Shown piece by piece: positions 27,106 through 40,500 of a stretch of 64,000 nt of DNA (position 1 is its first letter; each line of letters starts with the position of its first letter). Below the pieces are notes generated by a model, which worked only from the letters and a program-made list of their open reading frames with translations, made no database searches and had not been told where the DNA came from. The position numbers and the translations under genes are program-made. Source of the DNA: Actinostola sp. cb2023 (Eukaryota; Cnidaria; Anthozoa; Actiniaria; Actinostolidae); the NCBI GenBank assembly GCA_033675265.1, contig JAUJYZ010000926.1, forward strand, positions 110,001 through 174,000, in the 5' to 3' direction.

Positions 27106-28088
27106 CAAATGAATGTGTCAGGGAAAGGAAACAGAACTTTCGTTCCAATTGATATCCTCCCCTTGTAAGGTAGGCCAGACCACACACACCGGGAACTTCT
27201 TGTACACTTCATCATCTCTTACAAGAACAAGCTCTATCAAGCAAAACTAAGGACTCCTTTATGACTTATTAGTGAATCACTTTTGATTATAAAACTTCAA
27301 GACTGCAAACGATATCTACCTAGATTTTAAGCATTTAGCCCTGAAGATGGGCGCTTAGCCCAAAAGCTTGGCAGTTTTTATTAAAACTAAGGTTGAAGAT
27401 ACAAAATTGTTGTCATGAATTATCCAACCTTCAAACCGACATTAGATTTAGATACCTACTCTGATGTTTTTCTCAAGATATATTTTCTCGGGCATGGTCC
27501 AAGCATGCAAAAAGTTTGGGGCCAGCACGAAATGCGAGATGCCCCAAGCTTCTTGTCCTTCGCTCTTGGCAAATCTATCCGTTCTGAGAAAAATGTCAAA
27601 GTAGGAACTGCTTGTAAAACAGGTGTCCACATAATTGTGTTGGAAGAACTTGATACATTTATGTTCACATAAATAAGTCTGGGTTTTCTCATCAGTTTCT
27701 GTATGTCTAACAATACACTATTGATTACCCTAGTAGCTAAACCTGATTGGTCAATATAAACCACACTATACAAACCATAATATTTCACAAACCCCGTCCA
27801 AAATATATGAGAAGATAATAGGTAGAAATCTGTTTACTGTGCTTCGGACCTTCTCATATATTTCTCACTTTGTTTGTTAATATAATCCAAATTATCTGTC
27901 AGGCTGCTTCGCGACCCTAGTATAATTCTCATGGTTTCGGTTTATTTATTGCCAATATAGTTTTCTAATCCAGGCATGAGTGATCAACGGGACAATTTTA
28001 CAATGGTTGATAGTTTTGTTCATTCAACCTGATAATGGATCTCTTTATAAATAACAAGTAATGCTTTTTAATAATGTTAAATACATCT

Positions 28089-28213
28089 TAGGCCTAGTTC
28101 AAATGCCATACTTTCCAAGAGCCGTTCTTAATTACTTAAAAAGAAGCCGCCTCATTATCTACTGTTTGAAATGAGAACGGCTCATGATTAGCACGATGTT
28201 TGAACTAGGCCTT
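28089..28213. mobile_element. Short MITE, AGGCCTAGTTCAAA ends (second copy)
   Basis: The ends taggcctagttcaaa and tttgaactaggccta-type are inverted, 125 bp apart. It is a sister of the element at 9209-9284. Confidence 0.75.
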
Positions 28214-28557
28214 ACTATACAGAATATAAATATGCCAAACCCACATGATAATTTCAGCCAATGTTCCTAGAGCAGTCACTTGTATTTTGTTCTCCACATT
28301 CACTGTGAACATTCTTATGTAAAATGCAGTGAAGATTAATCTATGGTTTACTGTGCAATACTAAAGTGTGATGACCTTTAAAGTCTACTTACTTCTGTAT
28401 CTTCAATGAAACAATAGAATGTCTTCTTGGAAGCTGATTGGCTAATAGTGACTGGTGATCACAAAATTTCATGTCTATATATTTACATCGGAGCTACTGG
28501 CCAATCAGATCCTGCCCCCCCCCCCCCCCCCCCCTCCCCTGATACTGAGTGGTTGTA

Positions 28558-31500
28558 CTATAACCTTCTTATTGTCATTATAACAGTTCCATAAGACAAG
28601 GCACGAATCGTCTCAATAGCCTCTACATTAGTCATATTACACATACTTTGCCCATTAACATTGATGATCTCATCACCTGATTTCAGTTCGCCGCTACGCC
28701 CAGCTACACTGTCTTTAAAGACATACTTGACATATATGGGTGTGTCCCCATAAAGGGAGTCTTTCCCACCCCCCAGACTAAACCCTAATCCTGATGCATT
28801 CTTCTCTAGTGTTATTTGTTGAATCATCGGTTCTGATGGTGTCTTGTGGAGGATTTCCTTCAATGTCTTACTATTTCCACCAGACAGAAGTCTCCTTTTA
28901 AACCGATCATACGATGAGTTGGGATTTTCTCTTTCTATTCCTAGTGGGATTTTCTCCAGAGAGAGGACAGCTTCATTGGAATTGTTCATAAAATTTCTCC
29001 TCCTGTTTGTGTCTTCTTTTGTGGGCCATGCATCAGAGTCTTGGGTTTTTGGTGACTTTTCCCGTAGAAGATTTAGCGATGACAATGAAACACTTCTATT
29101 CCTGAGACCAACGGGACGAGAAACTACCAAAACCACTCGTCTGGGAATGCTTTGGAGAAGATCCACGACGTCGGTGTTAGTCGCTCCTCGAGTACTTCGA
29201 CCGTTGATACTGATGATTTTATCGCCCTTTTTGATGCAACCATCTTTAGCAGCGACGCTGAACTGGGCAACATTACGAACCTACGTCATAACAGAATTTA
29301 CAATAGACAATATTTAGCATAAACCATATATCAACGGCATAGCGTACCCTTGTGTGTAAGTACACTTCATATAGCTAACGTATGATACCAACGTACCGTA
29401 ACAAGACCGTACGTAATTGTGACGTAGCATCAGTATGTGTGTAAGTACACTTCATATAGCTAACGTACGATACCAACGTACCGTAACAAGACCGTACGTG
29501 ATTGTGACGTAGCATCAGTATGTACGTGATAGCGTACTATTATAATGTACCCTTGTGTGTAAGTACACTTCATATAGCTAACGTACGATACCAACGTACC
29601 GTAACAAGACCGTACGTGATTGTGACGTAGCATCAGTATGTACGTGATAGCGTACTATTATAACGTACCCTTGTGTGTAAGTACACTTCATATAGCTAAC
29701 GTACGATACCAACGTACCGTAACAAGACCGTACGTGATTGTGACGTAGCATCAGTATGTACGTGATAGCGTACTATTATAACGTACCCTTGTGTGTAAGT
29801 ACACTTCATATAGCTAACGTATGATACCAACGTACCATAACAAGACCGTACGTGATTGTGACGTAGTAGCATCAGTATGTACGTGATAGCGTACTATTAC
29901 AACGTACCCTTGTGTGTAAGTACACTTCATATAGCTAACGTACGATACCAACGTACCGTAACAAGACCGTACGTGATTGTGACGTAGCATCAGTATGTAC
30001 GTGATAGCGTACTATTATAACGTACCCTTGTGTGTTAAGTACACTTCATATAGCTAACGTACGATACCAACGTACCGTAACAAGACCGTACGTGATTGTG
30101 ACGTAGTATCAGTATGTACGTGATAGGGTACTATTATAACGTACCCTTGTGTGTAAGTACACTTCATATAGCTAACGTACGATACCAACGTACCGTAACA
30201 AGACCGTACGTGATTGTGACGTAGTATCAGTATGTACGTGATAACGTACTATTATAACGTACCCTTGTGTGTAAGTACACTTCATATAGCTAACGTACGA
30301 TACCAACATACCGTAACAAGACCGTACGTGATTGTGACGTAGTATCAGTATGTACGTGATAGCGTACTATTATAACGTACCCTTGTGTGTAAGTACACTT
30401 CATATAGCTAACGTACGATACCAACGTACCGTAACAAGACCGTACGTGATTGTGACGTAGTATCAGTATGTACGTGATAACGTACTATTATAACGTACCC
30501 TTGTGTGTAAGTACACTTCATATAGCTAACGTACGATACCAACGTACCGTAACAAGACCGTACGTGATTGTGACGTAGTATCAGTATGTACGTGATAGCG
30601 TACTATTATAACGTACCCTTGTAAGTACACTTCATATAGCTAACGTACGATACCAACGTACCGTAACAAGACCGTACGTGATTGTGACGTAGTATCAGTA
30701 TGTACGTGATAGCGTACTATTATAACGTACCCTTGTAAGTACACTTCATATAGCTAACGTACGATACCAACGTACCGTAACAAGACAATAGAGTCGATTT
30801 CGTATGTGTGGGGAAGCTACGGTACCACGCCTTGCCGTATTGAAAGAGTTTGATTGGATGAGATGCAACCAGTGTACGCTTTTTGATTGGTTCAGAAAGG
30901 AATCCATTTGAATGTCACGGTATCGTAGGTTTCCCACTCATCATACGGAAAACGACTCTATTACGTAAATACCACGCCTTGTTAAATCGTGCTAAAATAA
31001 ATACTATTGAATTGAATTACCAATATATCGCCGGTGCCCGCTCCTCCATCACTTGTAGTAACACCCACTTGTCCCTTTGTGTCTTTAAAGAGTTCAACAG
31101 TAATAACTTGACAACTGGGATTCCCCACCGCCCAGCTAACACTCTTATTCGTAACAATGTTATGAACAGACGACGATCATTCCAAGATTTATTATTCATG
31201 CGTCATATAAGGATCAAGAGTGCAAGAGACACGCAAAATGTTACACATGCTCGCGCGCGCACGTAGGCAAAAATGGCTCTCTCAGAAACAAATGCAATTG
31301 TGAATAATAAACCCCTACTTCTGGTATACCATCAATTATAGTAACAGGGACGTCACTTTGACATAGGTTAAGGGTGGGGCTGCTTGGTTCGTAGTCTAAC
31401 TGGTCTTCTGAAGAATCAGACGATAATACAAGAGAATAAGCGTGATCACTAGTGATAGGCGAACCAAATGAAGACAATGCAACAGAATGGGGGCGTTGTC

Positions 31501-34500
31501 GAGGAATTCCTTCTAAACTAGGGCTCAATTGAACGTCAGCCGTGGCTTTAGAAATAGTACTTGATTCAACAGCCGACGAAAAGGTAGGTTTTTGGCTCGT
31601 ACGACGTCGATTTCCAAAGTTTTCCATCTCCAAGTGATCACGTTCCTTCGTCCTTGCTACGGTTAGTTTGACCAACGGTGGTGTTTGTTTTAGTACCTCA
31701 AGTGCATAGCCATGTGTAACGCCCACCAGACACTCGTCATTGACTTGTAGAAGTTGGTCTCCAACCCTTAGACGTTGGCACTTGTCTGCAGGTGTTCCTG
31801 ATTGAATGTGTTTGATGTAGAGCATTCCTAACGGCGTGTCTAGACCTCCAATCACCATCAAACCTATGGCTTTGTCCTCTTTTAGTAACTATAGACATAC
31901 AAAGTAAATACTATTAACGTTCAACCAGCTTAGATTAGTGGATATACTCCCGGGGAGAAGGACTTCCATGTGAAATGGGCGGGGATGATCGTCACGTCGG
32001 AAAATCTGACTTAATCCCCTAAAGGAGACCATTCTGGGCGTGGTTCAAGCGTTATTTGACCCCTAAAAGATAGCATTCTAAACCCGAAATATTACAGATT
32101 TCCTGCCTGATTGGTCTAGACCACCAACACGATATAGGTCGTTTTTATTTCTTTGCGAACAACCCTAAATGATACCTTGATGGCTAAAAATATTGGCGTG
32201 AACACCCCAAGTGATACCAAAAACCGTAATTTACACCCCTGAAACAGACGACGATCATTCCCGCCCCTTTCAGTATGGAAGTCCCCCTCGGGTGTATACC
32301 ATGGTATACCTAGATTTATTATTCCACTCGTGCGTCATTTTACCATATAAGGGCAAGAGAACACGCAAAATACGCCAGCGTATTACACAGTAGCTCGCGC
32401 GCGCACGAAAAACATAGCAAAAATGGCTCTAAAACATCAAGAAACAAAATCAATTGTGGAATAATAAACCCCTTAATGATAGGTAATGACAAGTGTATCA
32501 TGTCATAAGATTGTTGTTGTTGTTTGTTGTATCGACCTGAGCTACTCTTCTTCTTTTACGCTTTTATCTTTCATGTTTATGTTTTATAGTATTGTGGAAT
32601 AATAAACCCCTTATCATGTAATGATAGGTAATGACAAGTGTATCATGTCATAAGATTGTTGTTGTTGTTGTTTGTTGTATCGACCTGAGCTACTCTTCTT
32701 CTTTTACGCTTTTATCTTTCATGTTTATGTTTTATAGTATTGTGGAATAATAAACCCCTTATCATGTAATGATAGGTAATGACAAGTGTATCATGTCATA
32801 AGATTGTTGTTGTTGTTTGTTGTATTGACCTGAGCTACTCTTCTTCTTTTACGCTTTTATATTTCATGTTTATGTTTTATAGTATTGTGGAATAATAAAC
32901 CCCTTATCATGTAATGATAGGTAATGACAAGTGTATCATGTCATAAGATTGTTGTTGTTGTTTGTTGTATTGACCTGAGCTACTCTTCTTCTTTTACGCT
33001 TTTATCTTTCATGTTTATGTTTTATAGTATTGTGGAATAATAAACCCCTTATCATGTAATGATAGGTAATGACAAGTGTATCATGTCATAAGATTGTTGT
33101 TGTTGTTTGTTGTATCGACCTGAGCTACTCTTCTTCTTTTACGCTTTTTTATCTTTCATGTTTATGTTTTATAGTATTGTGGAATAATAAACCCCTTATC
33201 ATGTAATGATAGGTAATGACAAGTGTATCATGTCATAAGATTGTTGTTGTTGTTTGTTGTATTGACCTGAGCTACTCTTCTTCTTTTACGCTTTTATCTT
33301 TCATGTTTATGTTTTATAGTATTGTGGAATAATAAACCCCTTATCATGTAATGATAGGTAATGACAAGTGTATCATGTCATAAGATTGTTGTTGTTGTTT
33401 GTTGTATTGACCTGAGCTACTCTTCTTCTTTTACGCTTTTATATTTCATGTTTATGTTTTATAGTATTGTGGAATAATAAACCCCTTATCATGTAATGAT
33501 AGGTAATGACAAGTGTATCATGTCATAAGATTGTTGTTGTTGTTTGTTGTATTGACCTGAGCTACTCTTCTTCTTTTACGCTTTTATCTTTCATGTTTAT
33601 GTTTTATAGTATTGTGGAATAATAAACCCCTTATCATGTAATGATAGGTAATGACAAGTGTATCATGTCATAAGATTGTTGTTGCTGTTTGTTGTATCGA
33701 CCTGAGCTACTCTTCTTCTTTTACGCTTTTATCTTTCATGTTTATGTTTTATAGTATTGTGGAATAATAAACCCCTTAATGTAATGATAGGTAATGACAA
33801 GTGTATCATGTCATAAGATTGTTGTTGTTGTTTGTTGTATCGACCTGAGCTACTCTTCTTCTTTTACGCTTTTATATTTCATGTTTATGTTTTATAGTAT
33901 TGTGGAATAATAAACCCCTTATCATGTAATGATAGGTAATGACAAGTGTATCATGTCATAAGATTGTTGTTGTTGTTTGTTGTATCGACCTGAGCTACTC
34001 TTCTTCTTTTACGCTTTTATCTTTCATGTTTATGTTTTATAGTATTGTGGAATAATAAACCCCTTAATGATAGGTAATGATAGGTAATGACAAGTGTATC
34101 ATGTCATAAGATTGTTGTTGTTGTTTGTTGTATTGACCTGAGCTACTCTTCTTCTTTTACGCTTTTATATTTCATGTTTATGTTTTATAGTATTGTGGAA
34201 TAATAAACCCCTTATCATGTAATGATAGGTAATGACAAGTGTATCATGTCATAAGATTGTTGTTGTTGTTTGTTGTATCGACCTGAGCTACTCTTCTTCT
34301 TTTACGCTTTTATCTTTCATGTTATGTTTTATAGTATTGTGGAATAATAAACCCCTTATCATGTAATGATAGGTAATGACAAGTGTATCATGTCATAAGA
34401 TTGTTGTTGCTGTTTGTTGTATTGACCTGAGCTACTCTTCTTCTTTTACGCTTTTATATTTCATGTTTATGTTTTATAGTATTGTGGAATAATAAACCCC

Positions 34501-37500
34501 TTATCATAGGTAATGATAGGTAATGACAAGTGTATCATGTCATAAGATTGTTGTTGTTGTTTGTTGTATTGACCTGAGCTACTCTTCTTCTTTTACGCTT
34601 TTATCTTTCATGTTTATGTTTTATAGTATTGTGGAATAATAAACCCCTTATCATGTAATGATAGGTAATGACAAGTGTATCATGTCATAAGATTGTTGTT
34701 GTTGTTTGTATTTGTATCGACCTGAGCTACTCTTCTTCTTTTACGCTTTTATCTTTCTTTTATCTTTCATGTTTATGTTTTATAGTATTGTGGAATAATA
34801 AACCCCTTATCATGTAATGATAGGTAATGACAAGTGTATCATGTCATAAGATTGTTGTTGTTGTTTGTTGTATTGACCTGAGCTACTCTTCTTCTTTTAC
34901 GCTTTTATATTTCATGTTTATGTTTTATAGTATTGTGGAATAATAAACCCCTTATCATGTAATGATAGGTAATGACAAGTGTATCATGTCATAAGATTGT
35001 TGTTGTTGTTTGTTGTATTGACCTGAGCTACTCTTCTTCTTTTACGCTTTTATATTTCATGTTTATGTTTTATAGTATTGTGGAATAATAAACCCCTTAT
35101 CATGTAATGATAGGTAATGACAAGTGTATCATGTCATAAGATTGTTGTTGTTGTTTGTTGTATTGACCTGAGCTACTCTTCTTCTTTTACGCTTTTATCT
35201 TTCATGTTTATGTTTTATAGTATTGTGGAATAATAAACCCCTTATCATGTAATGATAGGTAATGACAAGTGTATCATGTCATAAGATGTTGTTGTTGTTG
35301 TTTGTTGTATCGACCTGAGCTACTCTTCTTCTTTTACGCTTTTATCTTTCATGTTTATGTTTTATAGTATTGTGGAATAATAAACCCCTTAATGATAGGT
35401 AATGACAAGTGTATCATGTCATAAGATTGTTGTTGTTGTTTGTTGTATTGACCTGAGCTACTCTTCTTCTTTTACGCTTTTATCTTTCATGTTTATGTTT
35501 TTATAGTATTGTGGAATAATAAACCCCTTATCATGTAATGATAGGTAATGACAAGTGTATCATGTCATAAGATTGTTGTTGTTGTTTGTTGTATCGACCT
35601 GAGCTACTCTTCTTCTTTTACGCTTTTATCTTTCATGTTTATGTTTTATAGTATTGTGGAATAATAAACCCCTTATCATGTAATGATAGGTAATGACAAG
35701 TGTATCATGTCATAAGATTGTTGTTGTTGTTTGTTGTATTGACCTGAGCTACTCTTCTTCTTTTACGCTTTTATCTTTCATGTTTATGTTTTATAGTATT
35801 GTGGAATAATAAACCCCTTATCATGTAATGATAGGTAATGACAAGTGTATCATGTCATAAGATTGTTGTTGTTGTTTGTTGTATTGACCTGAGCTACTCT
35901 TCTTCTTTTACGCTTTTATATTTCATGTTTATGTTTTTATAGTATTGTGGAATAATAAACCCCTTATCATGTAATGATAGGTAATGACAAGTGTATCATG
36001 TCATAAGATTGTTGTTGTTGTTGTTTGTTGTATTGACCTGAGCTACTCTTCTTCTTTTACGCTTTTATCTTTCATGTTTATGTTTTATAGTATTGTGGAA
36101 TAATAAACCCCTTATCATGTAATGATAGGTAATGACAAGTGTATCATGTCATAAGATTGTTGTTGCTGTTTGTTGTATTGACCTGAGCTACTCTTCTTCT
36201 TTTACGCTTTTATATTTCATGTTTATGTTTTATAGTATTGTGGAATAATAAACCCCTTATCATGTAATGATAGGTAATGACAAGTGTATCATGTCATAAG
36301 ATTGTTGTTGTTGTTTGTTGTATTGACCTGAGCTACTCTTCTTCTTTTACGCTTTTATCTTTCATGTTTATGTTTTATAGTATTGTGGAATAATAAACCC
36401 CTTATCATGTAATGATAGGTAATGACAAGTGTATCATGTCATAAGATTTGTTGTTGTTGTTGTTTGTTGTATTGACCTGAGCTACTCTTCTTCTTTTACG
36501 CTTTTATCTTTCATGTTTATGTTTTATAGTATTGTGGAATAATAAACCCCTTATCATGTAATGATAGGTAATGACAAGTGTATCATGTCATAAGATTGTT
36601 GTTGTTGTTTGTTGTATTGACCTGAGCTACTCTTCTTCTTTTACGCTTTTATCTTTCATGTTTATGTTTTATAGTATTGTGGAATAATAAACCCCTTATC
36701 ATGTAATGATAGGTAATGACAAGTGTATCATGTCATAAGATTGTTGTTGCTGTTTGTTGTATTGACCTGAGCTACTCTTCTTCTTTTACGCTTTTATCTT
36801 TCATGTTTATGTTTTATAGTATTGTGGAATAAATAAACCCCTTATCATGTAATGATAGGTAATGACAAGTGTATCATGTCATAAGATTGTTGTTGCTGTT
36901 TGTTGTATTGACCTGAGCTACTCTTCTTCTTTTACGCTTTTATCTTTCATGTTTATGTTTTTATAGTTTTATTGACGCGTTGTTCACATGACTATTGCTA
37001 ATAAATTACTATGGTTACAAGTAGTGAGTTACTACTAGTAGGTTACTATGGTTACAAGTAGTGAGTTACTATGGTTACTACTAGTAGGTTGCCATGAAGT
37101 AGTGAGTTACTATGGTTACTACTAGTAGGTTGCCATGAAGTAGTGAGTTACTATGGTTACTACTAGTAGGTTGCCATGAAGTAGTGAGTTACTATGGTTA
37201 CTACTAGTAGGTTGCCATGAAGTAGTGAGTTACTATGGTTACTACTAGTAGGTTGCCATGAAGTAGTGAGTTACTATGGTTACTACTAGTAGGTTGCCAT
37301 GAAGTAGCGAGTTACTATGGTTACTACTAGTAGGTGCCATGAAGTACTAGTAGCAGGTTAGTAGTGAGTTACTATGGTTACTACTAGAAGGTTGCCATGT
37401 AGTGAGTTACTATGGTTACTACTAGTAGGTTGCCATGTAGTGAGTTACTATGGTTACCACGATTACAAGTAGTGAGTTACTATGGTTACTACTAGTAGGT

Positions 37501-40500
37501 TACCATGAAGTAGTGAGTTACTATGGTTACTACTAGTAGGTTACAAGTAATGAGTTACTATGGTTACTACTAGTAGGTTACCATGGTTACATACCTGTAC
37601 AGTGATGACACCCTCATCGACGTCAGGACCTTCATTCCTCGCATTAATCAGATCCTGTAGAGTTGGGGCGGTATTGTATTGAGGACTTCCTTCAGTCGCT
37701 GCTACATCGTACAGGTGAGGTAAGGAGGACGATCGTCTTCGCATGTAACGTGGCGGTGTAGGAGAGATCGATGACATCCTCTGTGATTCCTGTGTTTGCT
37801 GCTCACTATTTCTGCACGAAAAGCTGGTACTTCTGTTGATACCTTGGGACGAGAGTCTTCTTTCACTACATGGTATGATAGGAGCATTTAATGAGCTTTG
37901 TGTCGATGCGTGTGACTCATGATCTGAGTCCTGGTCGTGGTCCCTGTCAAAGAATGAATCATCAAGCGTTGATTGAGGTGGCTCAGCATAGAAAGGGATG
38001 ATATTGGACTCTATTATCTGTTCACTTGGATCAACGTCAGTAGGGAGTGGCGGTCGCGGTGAGTGATCATCGTCGTGTGGTAAGGAGTATATAGGATCGT
38101 TTATTTCATCATCCATGTGATTCTTATCGCTACATTGTACAGGATGATCATCTATAGGCCCATCTGTATCATCGATATAAGGTGAAGCATACATCTCCTC
38201 TATGTCCACATCCACAGAACAAGGTAACGCATGTATCTCTTGCATTGGCTTAGTAGTCTTAGAGTTCACGAAGTTAGGTTTTGGTGGTACTGGAGGTTTG
38301 TTTGTGTTTGGTCGATTGTTCTGGAATAATCGTGCTGGTTTTTTGGGTGGAACTGGTTTACATGCTACAGAACGGTTCTTAACATTTTCGATACAAACAG
38401 ATTTAGAATCGTTTTTATGAAACTGTTTATACGAATATTCGCTTCCAGCTTCCTGAGTAGCCATTGAATAGTAGTTATTATTAGCAGAGTGTTGGTATAA
38501 GGGAATACTTTCATCTATCGGTAAGTCGTCGGGAATACTTTCATTTATCGGTAAGTCGTCGGGGATACTTTCATCTATCGGTAAGTCGTCGTGAATACTT
38601 TCATCTATCGGTAAGTCGTCGCGAAAACCTTCAACTATCGATAAGTCGTCGTGAATACCTTCATCTATCGGTAAGTCGTCGGGAATGCTTTCATCAAATG
38701 AGTCCCAGCTTCCTTCATCTGAATAATCTAACGAACTGTCATAATCGAGTGAGGACAGGGGAGGTGGTGGAGATGAAATGCGTCTGGAACGCTTGTGCGT
38801 GGACATTTTTCGTTTTTGTGCCACACAGTCGTTGTTTTTGTCATTAGAGTCTGCAGAAGAACCTGATTTGTACGGAGGTTTCATCGGAGAAACACTGGAC
38901 GACACGTCTGCAGCACTTGAACTTTTGAAATGAGATTTAGATTTGAATTTCTTCTCATTTGCTTTGTCTTTCCTTTGCGCATGCTCAGTATTGGCTTTCC
39001 TTTGCGCATGCTCAGTACTGGCTTTCCTTTGCGCATGCTCAGTACTGGCTTTCCTTTGCTCATGCTCGGTACTGGCTTTCCTTTGCGCATGCTCAGTACT
39101 GGCTTTCCTTTGCGCATGCTCAGTACTGGCTTTCCTTTGCGCATACTCAGTACTGGTTTTTGAACGAAAAAACCTGTTTCTCCAAGAGCCGAACTTTTTC
39201 TCTTGAGTTGCCGGTGGCGGTTCGGGTGTTTTAATTCTCTTTTCTTCCTTCGAATCTTTCTTGTCTTTCTTCTTTAAGAAAGCAGGCAGTTTACTAGATG
39301 AAGGACTTTTGAAATCTTTCTTAGGTACAGGGGGAGGGTCACAATAGTTCAATGAAGGAGACTTTTTCTCTGGTGAAGATGGTGGGGATCTGTATTTCTT
39401 GGGCAAAACTTTCGCGTATATTTGATCATGCTGAGGATGTTCATTGAGTAAAGCAGTGTCTGGTGAAGAAGTTTTGTCTCGTTTAGGTAGAACTTCAGCA
39501 TACAAATCCACTCGTGGAGTTTTAGCAGGAGAAGCTTCTACTTCTTCGTTGTGTTCTACTAACAGAATCTCGTCAACTTGAACATACAAATCAGCGTCTG
39601 TTAATTGATGTTTGGCAGGCGGTGTTAATGTGGTGTTGCCTGGTTTCGCAGGGGGAGGGGGAGCTCTTTTAGTTTTTTGATTATCGATGAGTGGGAGGGG
39701 AGGGGGAGGGTGTTTTGGTTTGGTGATTGGTTGACTATATTCAATGGTGTTACATCGTGTAATGAGTGGGCCATCAGTTGAAGGACACGTCAGTGACAGC
39801 GACCTAATATTTCTCGCTGAGGTCACGTGATCATCTGCAGTACCGACGTCATTATGCACATTTTCCATGACCAATTCCTGTAACCATGGTGATGTCGAAG
39901 ACTTGTTCACATTGTCTTCTAAACACATCATTTCATCCAAGAAGCCAAGTTCTTGATCCTTGGAGGAGGACGACGAAGTGTCAGGTATGCTCTCTGGTGC
40001 TCTGCCTCCAACCACGGACATTCGACGAAAATTACGAAGATCGTTTTCCCACATGCGATCTACAGGAAGGACAACGTTGTCGTCTACAGATGACGCAGTA
40101 GTATTACTAGAAGCATCGTCAGGTATAGACGGTGGGGAGAGGGGTACGTCGTTTTTGGTAGATCTAGAGGTTGGCGGTGGGGGTGGTGGTGGTAAGCTAT
40201 ACAGGTCATCATCAATAGAGTTCTCTGTGTTACAGACGCCATGTTTGGTGTTTGGTGGAGGGGGAGCTGGAGGAAGACTCTCCATCTCATCAATATACGA
40301 CGTCACAGACAACTGCTGCGATTGGTTAGTTTCAGCGTCTGTGAGTCCCAGTAGTCTGAGTGCTTTAGGTGGTAATGGGGTGGACGGTAAGCAATCATCA
40401 GCGAACGACTCGCTTTTACATCTTCCCTCGAATTTCCCATGTTTGACTTTTGGCGACAAGGTTTTCAACGTCGGTGGAGGAGGTGCAGATGGCAGACTCT

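Larger units (their letters stand above)
25997..28557. other. GOLPH3/PDZ-scaffold convergent intergenic region
   Basis: It holds 3' flanks, a foldback element (26650-27105), a short MITE (28089-28213) and a poly-C tract (about 28516-28534). An unrecognised 85-codon frame at 27415-27672 is preceded by 'gaagatgggcgcttagccc', which resembles tails seen downstream of some retroelements; this is a weak hint only. Confidence 0.45.

Noticed and set aside
29345..36968. CRISPR-like look of the long arrays
   Set aside because: Units are contiguous with no unique spacers, and the context is eukaryotic intron; these are satellites.
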